Positions 1-13,678 of a stretch of 64,000 nucleotides of DNA are shown piece by piece (positions within the stretch are counted from its first letter, which is position 1; each line of letters opens with the position of its first letter). The stretch lies in assembly GCA_035772405.1 (NCBI GenBank), contig JAYKKM010000176.1, positions 124,001 through 188,000 of the forward strand, given 5' to 3'. This DNA comes from Chrysogorgia sp. JL179-B06. Its lineage: Eukaryota; Cnidaria; Anthozoa; Scleralcyonacea; Chrysogorgiidae. Both the position numbers and the translations under genes were made by a program. A model generated the notes under the pieces. That model had not been told where the DNA came from. It did not search any database and saw only the letters and a program-made list of their open reading frames with translations.

Positions 1-430
1 TTTAGTATCTCGGAGAGGTTGGTCGGACGTGCCTGTATGATGAAATGCATCATGGAACTGCTAACCCCAAAACAACTTAGTTCCTAACCCTAACCCCCGC
101 CTAATGGTTTTCTAATACTAAGCTTAATACTAATAAAAGGTGTGTGAAGTTAATCGTCCAGGTTGTTGTAGTCTTAAGAATGACCATTGTTTGTAACTGA
201 CGTTTCGACGGCCTCAGCTGGCGGTCATCTTTACTTGACTCTGAAGATGACCGCAGCTGAGGCCGTCGAAATGTCAGACACCAACAGTAGTCTTTCTCAA
301 GACTACAACAACCTGGACGATCAACTTCACACATCTAATGATACTCCTAGGTTCAAACCATTTACTTTACTAATAAAAGGATCGTCCAGAAGACGACTCA
401 GACCTAGTACCTCACGGTCATCTCAACTGC
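1..430. repeat. Decayed MITE interrupted by a foldback insertion
   Basis: This stretch shares its parts with the TIR element at 24171-24480: an outer CGGAGAGG-like end, CCTAACCC-rich central DNA (76-125) and the segment AATAAAAGGATCGTCCAGAAGACGACT (two parts, 370-397). Between these parts sits a near-perfect inverted repeat (about 195-236 against 240-288) whose arms carry CGTCGAAA. That insertion resembles the dispersed ...CGAAACGT... repeat ends found elsewhere in the window. No host exon was recognised here. Confidence 0.45.
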
Positions 431-707
431 GAGTAGCCACGACCATTAAAGTATCTCTTGAGTTTCTTTTTTGAGAAATTAACAACATCTGTATTGATTA
501 GTTAATAATTGAAAGGATACATCCAATCAAACAGCATCATATAGCTTGATTTACTCGTCAGTGCCAGAGCTAATCCTGTTAAATCTCGACAAATACCAAC
601 AAGAAGTCTCTAAAACCGAAAGAAGAAGTTCGTGAACAATCATCGGTGATTCATTTTCCACAGTGATGTATACCTGTATAGCATAAAGAGAATGTCAGAA
701 TTCATCT

Positions 708-1200
708 CACTGATCTCTAAATAAAGAATGGATCGAGCAACTATTGTTCAGAAAATGAAGCCGGAAGTCCGCCATTACTAAGGGACCAACTGAGGATCCA
801 TTTATGTGCTCTTACCATCGACAAAATAAAATAATTTTACTATAATGAGGACCAGAAGACATTTTTCAAATTACTGGGTAAAACGATTCATGGCCTACCT
901 ACATATTTACTGCGACTTTGGTCACTTTGTAATGGCCGCCGTTGGCTCTAATGATCCAGTGAGAGAAGCCTAATATGATACGTCAAATTAGCTTCAAGAT
1001 TTTATGCATTTATTGTTAACAAAGAAACTATATTGGCCAGACACTAAACCTATTTCGCGAGCGTCACAGTTTGATTTGCTTACAAACTCGGAGTTTCTAA
1101 TGATCTCTCGTCAATTTACATTATGCAAATATGCAAACTTCAAAATCAGCTCATCAGATACAATAGAAAGCTCAATCCAGTCCTATTTTTGAGATCAGTG
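708..1200. repeat. Mutator-like MITE, copy 1
   Basis: The terminal inverted repeats read CACTGATCTCTAAATAAAG on the left and the reverse complement, ending GAGATCAGTG, on the right. The interior matches the copy at 3874-4383 over nearly its whole length. The flanks are only loosely similar, so the target duplication has decayed. It carries no transposase and would be non-autonomous. Confidence 0.6.
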
Positions 1201-1925
1201 AATCATCCATTCTAGAACCTTGGTTTCATCCTCCTGAAATGCAATTGTGTTTCCTTTGATTAACCTTGATGCGACAGTAGTAAATGTTGCTAGATTGAAC
1301 AAGAAACAAAACTGAGTACACACATGCTGAGAAACTTGAAAACATAATTTAACTAAAACATAGTTTAAAGGGATACTCCTGCAGCCAAAATACAAATGTA
1401 GTTCATATGAAAAATCTTACTGACTTTAGTTTATTTCCAAAGTTTCAGCATTCCTATCTATTTAGTTAAGAAGATATGGCTAGTTGAAGTTGAATATTTG
1501 AGGACTTTGAGGCCATATTGGATTTGAAAATATGACGTCATTGAGTGATTCTTTATCGGCAGTGGAGTTTTTTTTATGGCGATCACATAGTGAGAGCTAT
1601 TGTGAATGCTCTTTGGACCAATATTAGTTGAAATAAACTATTTAGTTCCTCATGCAGGAAAGTAGAGGAGCTTCTTAGGCATAATACGAGATAGAAGCAC
1701 TCAGTGACGTCATATTTGAGAAACAAATATGGCGTCGGAATTGGACAAACTCTCCAATTTCATATCTTCTTAACTAAATTGATACTTAGATAGGAATACT
1801 GAAACTTTGGAAATAAACTAAAGTCAGTAAGATCTTTCATATGAACTTCATTTGTATTTTGGCTAGAGTATCTCTTTAACTAAAACATAGTTTAACTAAA
1901 ACATAGTTCTTTTCTTTAAACGTCT

Positions 1926-2000
1926 CACTCTCTGACGAAGGTCCTTCGCTCGAAACGTTAGACCTCCTACACACTATTTTGGCGGTACACCAACCTTTTA
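1926..2000. repeat. Dispersed CGAAACGTTAGAC element, copy 1
   Basis: The block begins CTCTCTGACGAAGG, contains a CGAAGG/CCTTCG hairpin, then CGAAACGTTAGAC, and ends with GGCGGTACACCAACCTTTT. Close copies lie at about 15287-15365 and 24069-24152, and a partial copy at about 37060-37116. The layout (GACGAAG, short hairpin, CGAAACGT) resembles the termini of Penelope-like elements, but no coding sequence is attached. Confidence 0.5.
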
Positions 2001-2365
2001 GAGTTTTTGATTTGTACACTCAGTATTTTAACACTCCCTATGCATTAAAACAGTTTTATAAAACTTTATTACAATCACTTTGACGGTAATCTCTTTGGTA
2101 TGGGAAAATTTAAATATCGATGTGGCCTTTCGTCATTTTCAACTCTATTTTTTCGTCATTTTCAAATTTAGATCTTCACTCATATACTTTCTTCATTTAG
2201 TTGCGAATTCCTTATCCAGTTATCTTTTACTGTCCATGCAGGTGTTATCAATTAAAATATAGATATCATATAATAACAGGCTAAAGAGTTAAAGTTAAAA
2301 CTAAAAAACGTTTGCGACTATAAAGATGGTTGTTCTCTCGGTTGTTTCTTGCAAATAAGCAATGT

Positions 2366-2839
2366 TTAAAGGACATTGGCAACACAAATTAAGTTTGTCT
2401 AATATGAAAGAACTCGTAAAATGATAATCTAGTAACACCTTTTACAACTTTTCCATATTTTACTTCATTTTTGAAATATTTCAGTTTTTTTATATGTAAA
2501 TGAGATGGTCTCTGACGTCAGGTAGAGAATTTTTACTCATTAAAAATGTCTTATATCAGTGATTGCTAAGTTTACAACGTTCATTATCACGAGGAGTTAT
2601 TATATGCATATTTGCAAGTAAATTTCTGGAACAAACTTGAAGATGTAACTAATATTTTAATGTGTGAAAATTCTCTGCCCTGCACCTGACGTCAGAGACC
2701 ATCTCATTTACATATCAAACAATCTGAAATATTTCCAAAATGAAGTAAAATATGGAAAAGTTGTTAAAAGTGTTACTCTATCATTTTACGAGTTCTTTCG
2801 TATTAGACAAACTTAATTTTTGATGCCAATGTCCTTTAA
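2366..2839. repeat. TTAA-flanked foldback MITE, family A, copy 1
   Basis: TTAA lies at both ends (2366-2369 and 2836-2839). The termini AGGACATTGGCAAC and its reverse complement extend into inverted arms of about 90 bp, with more inverted symmetry inside around TGACGTCAG. TTAA at both ends is what piggyBac-type integration leaves; the superfamily is inferred from that alone because no transposase is present. Confidence 0.7.
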
Positions 2840-3060
2840 ATATAGATATCTCCGAAACGAATGGACCAAATCAAAAACTGTAAAATAATCTATCTAAAAC
2901 TATCAGCTATTTTGGTGTCCGCTATGCCGAAATCTAAAAACTGTGGATTGTTTATATGCACTTTAACCTCACTATTATAGTCGTATTTAATTTTAGAGAA
3001 TTTTAGAACTCATATTGATATTTAGACAGAACAACATAAACATACAGTGGATGTCTTCTA

Positions 3061-3130
3061 CATGTTAAAGGCATCATAAACTACCTGTTAAAGGCATCAT
3101 AAACTACCTGTTAAAGGCATCATAAACTCC
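3061..3130 (-). repeat. 23-bp tandem triplication across an XPO7 splice donor
   Basis: On the minus strand the last codons of exon 23 plus its donor (TTTATGATGCCTTTAACAG then GTAG) occur three times in a row. The first copy keeps the exon in frame. The second offers an identical CAG/GTAGTT donor 23 nt downstream, and the third ends in CATG without a donor. Confidence 0.85.
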
Positions 3131-3261
3131 TCAAACCTCTCCTCATCTTCTCCCAAGTCAACGATCAACAACCTTCCCAAAGCAGTGTAGAATGTCGTCC
3201 GACATCTCATGTCAGAATATTGACCTCCCGTCTGCGCACCAAGGAAAGGGAAGTGCTCTGA
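3108..3261 (-). CDS. XPO7: XPO7 exon 23 (residues 644-694)
   Basis: Acceptor TTTTTTCAG, then SEHFPFLG through [13 protein letters not shown] and [13 protein letters not shown] to MMPLT, one of the most conserved stretches of the family. It ends in phase 1 at CAG/GTAGTT. That donor belongs to the 23-bp triplication at 3061-3130. Confidence 0.95.
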
Positions 3262-6200
3262 CTGAAAAAACCACAACAAACTAATACTGAGAATGTGTGT
3301 GTGCAGGTGATGTTCAAAAGCAATATAAATTGATAAAAACTATGGATATTTTTTTATCTTAAATTATAGTCCCCTCGCAAGCGAGAGTGATAATCTCGCC
3401 GCGGCAGGGATCCATTTCTCACGAAAAGTTTGTATATATATATATATAAGCCGTACATGGTAGCACCAAATCTCGTACACATGAGATTGGCTAAGACCAA
3501 GCGATAAGTTCCGAGAACGCCTTTTGCGTGATCCGTTTTAATCGGCCAATATTCGTTGGGGAGAAAAACGGCACAAACATGGCCGATCAATTTTTAAGTA
3601 CATAAACAGGTTTTTACGAAGGGTATACACCTTTGCGTAATATATGTTGTGTATTTAGACCTGGTAATTCCAAATCTGTTTTCAGAATTGAAAATGGTTA
3701 AATATTGATCGAGATAACATTCAAAATAATATACGACGAAGCGGTCTCCTGATTGCCGACAATAAAAGGTCTGGGTCTGGTCCCTGGGGACCATGGCTGG
3801 GGAAACGAAACTCTAGGGGGGGGGGGGGGGTAGAAAAGGAGGGCGAGGGGTTATTGCGTAACGTATTTCTAGTCACTGATCTCTAAATAAAGACTGGATC
3901 GAGCAACTATTATTCAGAAAATGTAGCCGGAAGTCCGCCATTACTAAGGGACCAACTGAGAATCCTATGAGGTTTTTTGATGGTTTATGTGCTCTTACCA
4001 TCGACAAAATAAAATAATATTACTATAAAGAGGACCAGAAAACATTTTTCAAATTACTGGGTAAAACGATTCATCGCCTACCTACAGATTTACTGCGACT
4101 TTGGTCCCTTAGCAATGGCCGCCGTTGGCTCTAATTATCCAGTGAGAGAAGCCTGATATGAGACGTCAAATTAGGTTCAAGATTTTATTCATTTAATGTT
4201 AACAAAGAAACTATATTGGCCAGACACTAAACCTATTTCGCAAGCGTCACAGTTTGATTTGCTTGCAAACTCGGAGTTTCTAATGATCTCTCGTCAATTT
4301 ACATTATGCAAATATGCAAGCTTCAAAATCAGCTCATCAGATACAATAGAAAGCTCAATCCGGTCTTTATTTAGAGATCAGTGATTTCTAGTATAACCTA
4401 ATTTTTTTATTGTTTGTATTGTAACACAAGCACACATGTGAGATGGTCATAATTTAAAGATTATAATTTCAAACAGAAACCTATCTAAATTTGGTCAATG
4501 TTGCAATTAGAACTTTTTATTGCTTTAGAATGGAATAGAATAGAATAAAATTTAAAAAAAACGCATATTAACTTACGGTATGGTTTCTGAGGATAAACTG
4601 GACAGCCTCGAGTTTCTGTAGCTTACGAACACTACTATATGTACAGAGAAGTTAAGGATAGTAACTTATGACGTAGGTGATGAACGGTGGAGGAAAGCGC
4701 GCCTTTTAGGTGCTCAGATTCAAGAAAATCTTAAAGGACATTGGCAACAAAAATTAAGTTTGTCTAATGTGAAAGAACTCGTAAAATGATAGGGTAACAC
4801 CTTTTACAACTTTCACTCATTAAATTTTCACTCATTAGAAATGTCTTATATCTCAGTGATTGCTAAGTTTACAACGTTCATTATCATGAGGAGTTATTAT
4901 ACGCACATTTTCAAGTAAATTTGTGGAACAAACTTGAAGATGTAACTAATATTTTAATGAGTGAAAATTCTCTACCCTGCACATGACGTCAGAGACCATC
5001 TCATTTACATATCAAACAAACTGAAACATTTCAAAAACGAAGTAAAATACAGAAACGTTGTAAAAGGTTTTACTCTATCATTTTACGAGTTCTTTCATAT
5101 TAGACAAACTTAATTTTTGTTGCCAATGTCCTTTTAATGTACGACAATTTTCGACATGTTAACAGTTACTTGGACAAAAAAAGAAAAGGATATCCCACAG
5201 AGAGATCACTGAGCAGCTGTAATGTCTTCGGGATGATATTTTCACTTCGCATCCAATATTTTATATTCGTAACGCTAGGGGAAAACATAAAAACCCTTTT
5301 TAATTAAAGTGCTTATCTCACGTTCGGGATTTTACATATTCGTAATATTTGGGTCTTTCTGAGCAAAATCATAATATATCTTGTCAGCCAAAAAATTCAT
5401 CTTCATGGACTTTTTTGCTGTTAAAGTTATTGGATGTGATGTCACAAGAGGCATTTTTGTGGCAAGTAACAAAAGAAAACTGGTTTAGAATGCCTCTTGT
5501 GACATCACATCCGATAACTTTAACAGCAAAAAAGTCCATAAAGATGAAATTGTCAGCTGACAAGATATATTATGATTTTGCTCAGGAAGACCCAAATATT
5601 ACGAATATGTAGAACGTGAGATACTTTAACACACTTATTATATGCATGACCACATTACTGCATTCTGATCTGTCAAGAGGAGTGTAATTATTATTATCCA
5701 GTGCAAATGTTTTTTCCAAAACAAACAAAATGGCTCAAAAACAGTCAACTTTGATACGACCATGAGCAGCACTCAAAAACTGGTTAAATAAAAACTGGGT
5801 TTCCGGAATAATTTTGTCATACATATAAGGGAGCGTTCAATATTTATGGCTGAAGGGGGGGGGGGGGGTTGGAAGAGAAACAAGTTGAAACTAAAAAGAA
5901 GGTCTTATCCAATCTTTCAAAGACTGAATTTTTCTTCCACCCATGAACCAACACTAGATGGATTGTTTTGATGCAACCATATACATGTTATACTACTTCC
6001 CTGTGTTTCATGTGTATATGTGCCCTGTAAATAGACTTCAATATTTAATATTTTATACATGTATATACAGTATCGTACAGTATAACATTTCAACGATACA
6101 TGTTACGTATTAATACACAATGTTGTAGTGAATGTAGGAGAGCTCGGAGTAGACAGACGATATGTGGACGATCGTCAAGCTCATATCCTCAGAAACATGT

Positions 6201-9200
6201 TATACCTTTAAAGAAATATTGAAGTTGCCAGTTGTAATTATAGACATTAAAGTGACAGTGTGTTACCCAATATTTATAATGCAAAAAATGTACTCAACCT
6301 TTTACCTCCAAAAATGTGTCTTACTCAACCCATTTCTCTTCGGTACCAACCCCCCCTGTCATAAATAATGAACACTCCCTAATAAACAATTCTTCATATG
6401 ATTTTGCTGGTGCAATTAAGGGTTTACACTACTCGTGATATTTGAAAATTGTGCAAAATGTCAAATATCAATCGTAGTTTAGATCCTTAATCGCACTCGT
6501 TATACAAATACGTCTGTTCTGATTTGTTACTAACAAATCCCAAAAAATATCGTATCGCTCATTCGCTCTATCACGGAAGACGGTCGTATCGTTGGCATCA
6601 CAAATGCACAAAACTGATATACATAACAATATTTTGGGGCTTACATTTTTGTGACAAAAACACTTAAGACCATTGATTCATCATGAAGACCAAGACGTTC
6701 TGAAAGCGTCCTGTACGCCTGCAAAAATAAACACATTGTAAACATTTGTACTATAAATGAACAAATAATTTATATTTCGTTTTGAATCTTGTTGGAACAC
6801 AACGTGAACTAAACTATTATTATTTTAAATGAAGAGAGGATTCCAAAAGTTCTTCCAAATAAGACAATAATTTTTTTGACGTTATAGACACTTTAATAGA
6901 AGAGTTAAGTACATTACAGCAGGGGGAGCTAACCTTGGACGTCTTTTGTGCTTGATCTCCTACGTAGATCTTGCGGAATTGATCAAAGAAACTGAGATAC
7001 GATGATTCCATTTTTTCACACCCGCGCTGGAAAATTAAAAAAAGTTGTTGTTGACTTGTTGTGTACAACAAATAGCGATTAACCTTGTTTGTTATTAAAT
7101 TTACAGCATGTTCAGAGGCGTAGAAACCGGGGGGCTTCAGCCCCCCCCCCCCAATTTTAAATCGGGGGCTAAAAATCAGGACAAGCGTTGTTAAATTTAA
7201 TTGTATTGGTATGACTATAGAGGGTAGGAGAGAAATTACTTAATGTAATCTACCTACGAGCTTCATCTACATGAGATTTTACAAACGGGTGTAGCCTGAA
7301 GTGTTAGTCAACAACTAAACCCTTGCCACGCGAGTGTTAGACATTACTAGGCTTAAAAAATGGCGGCACTTGGTAAGAGACAGCAGTCAAGCTTGGAATT
7401 ATATAGATGAAAAAGTTTGCTCAAATTGCTGCAAATTGTCTTTCCGAGCTTCTAGATTTCAAATTTTCCGGGAGAGGACCCCCGAATCCTGACGTGATCA
7501 AGTCGTAGTCATAGTCCATGTTCCTCATAACTCGTACTTAAATTTAACAAATATATTCCATTTTGCCATTGTCTGTTCAGTTATAAATACACAGATGACG
7601 TCAGAACGTGGTAAGAACAAAAAAGTGGCCCACGAGACGATAGTCGAGTGGGTCACTGATGTTCTTACCACGTTCTGACGTCTGTGCATCTATATTTATT
7701 TATTTATTTATTTCGTTTCGCCACAAATATTGGAATGTGTAGTGATTAAGATTCTATGGATTAATTAGTATAGTACATGTGGCAGGGTGGCCGCAACAGC
7801 AATCGCCAATTACTGCGGTCCCGAAGTGAGTTGAGAGAAAAAGGAATTAATAAATTAGGTCCGCGCGCGGAGCGAGACGCCCTGACCTGTGAGCTCTCGT
7901 GCGGAAGTAATTTTATTAAGAGCTCAAAAGACAAAGGAATCCCGCTCCGCGCGCAAAATTCTAAAAATTGTCAGCTACAACAACAGGTCGCACTCGTGAG
8001 ACCACGCGCTGTGTTACATCTGGTGCAGATAGATTTCCATGTCCATGGTTCTTCTGGGTCGTATAGCTGGTCTACTGCTGTTTGGTAGTAAATTTGGAGC
8101 TGGCTCTTGAACTTTTCAAGGGTGAGACCCTTCCTACGCATTTCGCACGGTAGAGTGTTCCATGTTCTACACGTTCTTGTAAAGAAAGAGCGTTCGAAGG
8201 TGACTGTTCTATTTTATATCTATAACTGAACAGACAACGGCAAAATGGAATCTATTTGTTTTATACAATCAAAAACAACCCCAAAGGTTTATCAAAGCTT
8301 TTGGGGCATGAAAAAAGAAAAACGCAACTACTGATGTGATTTTACGCCATCCATGTATCTGTCCTTTAATAGATCATGGGCAAGAACCAATGAAAATGCG
8401 TATATAAGTCACATGATTGTATAAACTAAAATAAACAATGACTACGACTTTTTTACGTCAGCACGAGATGACGTAAGCAACTGCCCCCAAAAATGCCGAA
8501 ACTCGTACTTGTAGTCAAACTATTGTGCAAACAACGTCCACACGAGGCCAAATGACAATGAAGTTTTTCATTAGGCTAATTATAACAGTTAGATTTCACT
8601 ATTTTGTAGTGTAAAAAAGAAAAATAGAAGATGACAAGTGCTAAGGAAGAACTCTACTAACAAAACCAACTTTGCTTTCACAGTATTTAGTTCAAACGTG
8701 AAGCTTAAACCAGGGACGCAATCAGGAATTTGAAAAGGAGGGGACGTTTTTTAGTGCAGAACTCCCCCAAACAAAAACAATGTAATATAAAGTAAATGTT
8801 TTGAATAAGGGCTGTTGTAGTCAGCTTAAGAAAGACTATGACCGCCGCTGAAGTCGACAAGCAGGTAATCAGTGACCGCATTTTTAGGGGGGTTAGGGGG
8901 GTCCTTCCCCGGAACATTTTGAAATCTAGAAGCTCGGAAAAACTATTTCCAGCAATTTGAGCAAACTTTTTCATCTAATTCTACAGCAAGCATAGTTCAA
9001 ATGACCTGCTGCCTCCATATTTTGCGCCTAGTACTGACAGAAGGGTATGGGAACCAATATAACACTCGCGTGGCAAGGGTTTAGGGGTTGGCTATCAGGC
9101 TACACCCGTTTGTAAAATCTCGTGTAGATGAAGCTCGTAGGTAGATTACCTTAAGTAGCTTCTCTCTTAGCCTCTATAGTCGTACAAATACAATTGGGAA

Positions 9201-12200
9201 AAAACATTAAATTTAGCAATGCTTGTCCTGATTTTTCGGGGGCTCAGCCCCCCATTTAAAATTTGGGGGGGGGGCTGAAGTCCTCCGTTTCCTACGCCTA
9301 TGGCCATGACCATGCATTTGTTTGAATATAAAACCATTAGTTTGAATATAAAACACAAGTAGTAAGTAGAAAAAGAAGATCATGACAATCACAAGCTCCA
9401 AATATACTATAAATTTGTAGCTTTATATTTTCAAAGTCAAGTTTAAAACAATTGACGTGAAAGACGGCAAGAAGATGGGAAGTAATCAGGGCACTGAAAC
9501 TGACCTCCAGAATTTCCCTCTTACTCAAAAAAGGAGGGGCCGATCCTAACTCTAACCAACCCTAACCATAACCTTAACCCTTAAACTCCTCAGTATTAAA
9601 CAATCATCGCCTACCTGCGATAGCTTGCTGTCTGTAAGGTTCATCAATTGTAATACCCTAAAATATCGAACCAACAGCAAGTTTTCATTTCAAAGTATAT
9701 AGGAGTTTGTTCCATACAAAAACTAGCATTATAATGGAGGTATACATACCTGCACACTAATTCTCCGTCTAATGCATCATACTCCTCAAACGTACTGTAA
9801 GTTGAACCACGACCACTAATTACTGCTCCAATTATATAAACTAACCAAGTTAAGCGACCTAAACAAGACAACAATCGCGTAATATGTTTTACACACCTTT
9901 CAACCACTCCTGCACTTCGTATGGAATATAACTTGGCTTGTACACGTCTACCCTTTGAAATCCTGCGCTCCGTCAACCTGTGTTTTAGAGGTTCACGTAT
10001 TCCGTTTAAGAAACACGATGAAGCAGACATTTTAGATTTAAAATAATTTTCAGCATGTATATTTTAATTTATATTTTATAATTTTTATTTTTTATTTTTA
10101 TTTTTAAAATTAGGTTTTTCTTGTTTAATATGTTATGTCAGTTCATTTCCACCCTAGAAACGGGAATAGAAACCGGGAAAGACCGAGATATTTAAGGTGG
10201 CTCGATAGTCTAAATCATGAGAAATTGCATTTTCCGCATAAAAATGTTTGTAATGCAGATCTGAGCTTCATCGTGGTTCATTGCATAGCTCTAGTGGTGG
10301 TCTAGTTTACTAAAATGTTTTATACCCTCAAAGTTTACCCGAGTGGAGAAATCGTGTTTGCAATAAATCCAGAAAACTAATATGCATACTGTAAAATCTA
10401 CCGCTTATCATAAACACAATTTCTCTAGATATACAAATGCTACAAGTGTGAAGCGTTTCAATAATCAAGACCACCGCTAGAGCTATGCAATGAACTAAAA
10501 TAAAGCTCAGATCTACATTACAAAACTTTGTAGGAAGATTTAGACTATCGAGCCACCTTAAATAAACAAAATAATCTCCGTAATTAAACGTCATACTTGT
10601 TTTCTTAAGTCTCCACGAGTTTTGGTATCCAGAACAATGGAGGTATTTTGAATAAACATGAAAAAACGTTACTCGACATCTTTGTGTATAAAACGTCATC
10701 TTACAGAAGCATAAACCCCTCTGTCGTAGAAATTAATCGGCCAGAAGAAATTGTTTTGGGGATCACTTTCCATGGGAAACCATCTGATTGGTTAACCCCG
10801 AAATAACATTTATCCTAAGCCTAACCTTAAATATCCCTAACCCCCCGCCCTAAACGGGGACTAACTCTAACCCCCAGCCTTACCGGAGGTTTCCCCAAAC
10901 CTCGCCCCCACGAAAAAAATTCTGAAATCGGCCATGATTGAATATTGACCGATTAAAACACATCACCCAAAAGGCGTACTTAGAACTTATAAAACAATAG
11001 GACCTCTGTGATAGGACCAACCGGCAAGTTCCGAGTACGCCTTTTGGGTGATGTGTTTAATATATAAACTTTTGGTGAGAGCCTGCCGGCGAGATTACCA
11101 CCCTCGCCATGCGCGCTAGACAAGGTGATTATTACCAAACGTGTGTACAAACCTTCATGAAGAGGTATACTTGAAGCGGAAGAAGAACCTGTTAGAATGG
11201 CCTCCCCGTACGCCTGTGCAGTTTGGTCAAATGTCGAAATCAAAAGGGTACACGTTTTTTCGTATTCAAATCGACCAATGGTGGATATCTAAAACAATAA
11301 TTGTAAACAGAAATAAAAATAAGTCATTAGTCAAACTCGCATATATCTCTTGAAACTATAAAGACTAACCATTTATAACTTTTTCATATTTCACTTCACT
11401 CTTGAGATATTAAGATTTGTTTAATATGTAAATGATCATCATACTTATGACATCACAATGCATAATGACTTATTGAAAAATTCTGCATATCTTTACCATT
11501 ATTACATGGAATCGTTTGATGATTTGCATATTTGATGTCATTGGATACATCCACGCACATGCACCTGCATTTCAAGTGATTTCATTACATAATCTCAAGG
11601 ATATATAAGCGTTTTCAATAAGTTATTATGCAGTGTGATGTCATAAGTATGATCATTTATATAAGAGTATTAGAGTAAAGAGTTAAGAGTAAAGTGAGAT
11701 ATGAAAAAGTTGCAAATGGTTAGTCTTTATAGTTTCAAGAGTTCTTTCAAACAAAAGAGTTATTTTACAACTGAATTTTTCATTGCATAGGCAGTTTAAA
11801 GAGGAACTGTAGCCAAAAAATAAATAAGATTTAAATCAAAGTCCTTCAATTAATAATTAATAATTTCATGATATCTTGTACTCGAGAAATAACGTTTATA
11901 AAATAACATGTATGCTACGCAGGCTCTGATTGGTCAATACCCGTGTTTGGATCAAGCCATTCAAACACGGAAATTTCCAACCAAAAATTTCCTTAAGTTT
12001 TGCTGCTCGTTCTCTTGTATTATTTTATAAAATAAATACCTAATGGTTTTTCCGTGTTTGGATATTGTGATCCAAACACTTGGGAAGTTGCTCGACTTTC
12101 GAAAAGCTAAAAATAACTCGCCTAGCGGCTCGTGTTTTTTACTCTTTTCTCCAGTCTCGCAACTTCCCGCGTGTTTGGATCACAGTATAAACACGGAAAT

Positions 12201-13646
12201 CATTAGGTGTTTCTTTAATTCCATTCGCATTTTCATTTCAAATACAGTACCGATTTTCTTTTCTATTTTGACGTACATGACGTCAAAATTGAAAAGAAAT
12301 TCCCGTTGTAACAAATGGCGGCGTCCAGAAGCGTAAAATACGAGAATGAAAATGTTATTTCTTGAGTACAAGAGCAGATATTGTAAAACAATTAACATTG
12401 CTGAACATTATACTTAAAGACATTTTATTTAAAATAAATTTAAAAGCTGCCCGCGCAAAATAGCGGCCGAAATTTGATTTCCGTGGCATATTTTACAAAC
12501 GTTCCAGTCTGGGACTTGAACTTTTCATACTTTATAAATAATTTATAGTGTTTATTTGTTATTTCTTGTACCTTACTTTATATTTATGCATGCTGTAACC
12601 GGATTTTAACATATCAAAAAGAATATGTTACTTGGCAAAATGAAAAATTTATAACACTCCATCACACGCCTAGATAGCTGAAGGGTGTAAATTATTGCAA
12701 CCCTATACTATTTTCTTCTTGTGATTGTCTATACCACATCATCCATTTCCACCCACCCCTATACCATTTTCATCCTGTGATTGTCTGTACCACATCATCC
12801 ATTTCCACCCACCCCTATACCATTTTCATCCTGTGATTGTCTGTACCACATCATCCATTTCCACCCACCCCTATACTATTTTCTTCTTGTGATTGTCTGT
12901 ACCACATCATCCATTTCCACCCACCCCTATACTATTTTCTTCTTGTGATTGTCTATACCCCATCATCCATTTCCATCCACCCCTATACCATTTTCATCCT
13001 GTGATTGTCTGTACCACATCATCCATTTCCATCCACGCCTATACTATTTTCTTCCTGTATTGTCTGTACCACATCATCCATTTCCATCCACCCCTATACT
13101 ACTTTCATCTTGTGATTGTCTATACCCCATCATCCATTTCCACCCACCCCTATACTATTTTCTTCTTGTGATTGTCTGTACCACATCATTCGTTTCTACC
13201 ACCCCTATATAATTTTCGTCCTGGGATTGTCTGCGCAACATCATCCATTTCTTGCACTCACCTGTTCCAGTTGCTGAGCAACTGTTCCAAGGTCATTCAA
13301 CGGATCTTCTGTATTATCCCTGAAGGAGATGGACAAAGATGATATAAAAACATGGAAAATATTTTCTATTTTTTAAACAAATAATGGTTTTAAAACCTTC
13401 ACCTTAAAACAATTTCAACACTTTCCAACCTCGACGTTATGTAGGCTTTTGTGATCTAAAATAATTAATAATATACATGAAATTCTTGTTCTGCGACAGA
13501 TTATCCATGATGAAGACATATTTTCCAAGTCATTGTACTTTCAAATTGTTGTATATTATATTATGTCGTGGTAACAAACTTAAATATATCTTTGAACAAC
13601 GTATATACCATGGTGATTGGTAATCTGAAACTGCTTATATATAAAA

Positions 13647-13678
<32 letters not shown>

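Larger units (their letters stand above)
431..3107. other. XPO7 intron sequence up to the left edge, repeats only
   Basis: This is the intron after XPO7 exon 23. It holds two MITEs (708-1200 and 2366-2839), a foldback with arms around 1390-1480 and 1755-1860, and one copy of the dispersed CGAAACGTTAGAC element (1926-2000). I looked for the next exportin-7 exon on the minus strand and did not find it, so it should lie left of the window. Confidence 0.5.

Noticed and set aside
1926..2000. Active hammerhead ribozyme in the dispersed CGAAACGTTAGAC element
   Set aside because: CTGACGA and GAAAC are present, but no NUH triplet fits after stem III (it reads GTTAGAC) and stem II pairs as a self-complementary CGAAGG/CCTTCG hairpin instead.
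5349..5612. 87-codon open frame
   Set aside because: It spans the centre of a near-perfect palindrome (TTAA MITE), and the two halves of the peptide encode opposite strands of the same DNA.
12893..13212. His/Pro-rich open frames
   Set aside because: Translations of the 56-bp minisatellite.
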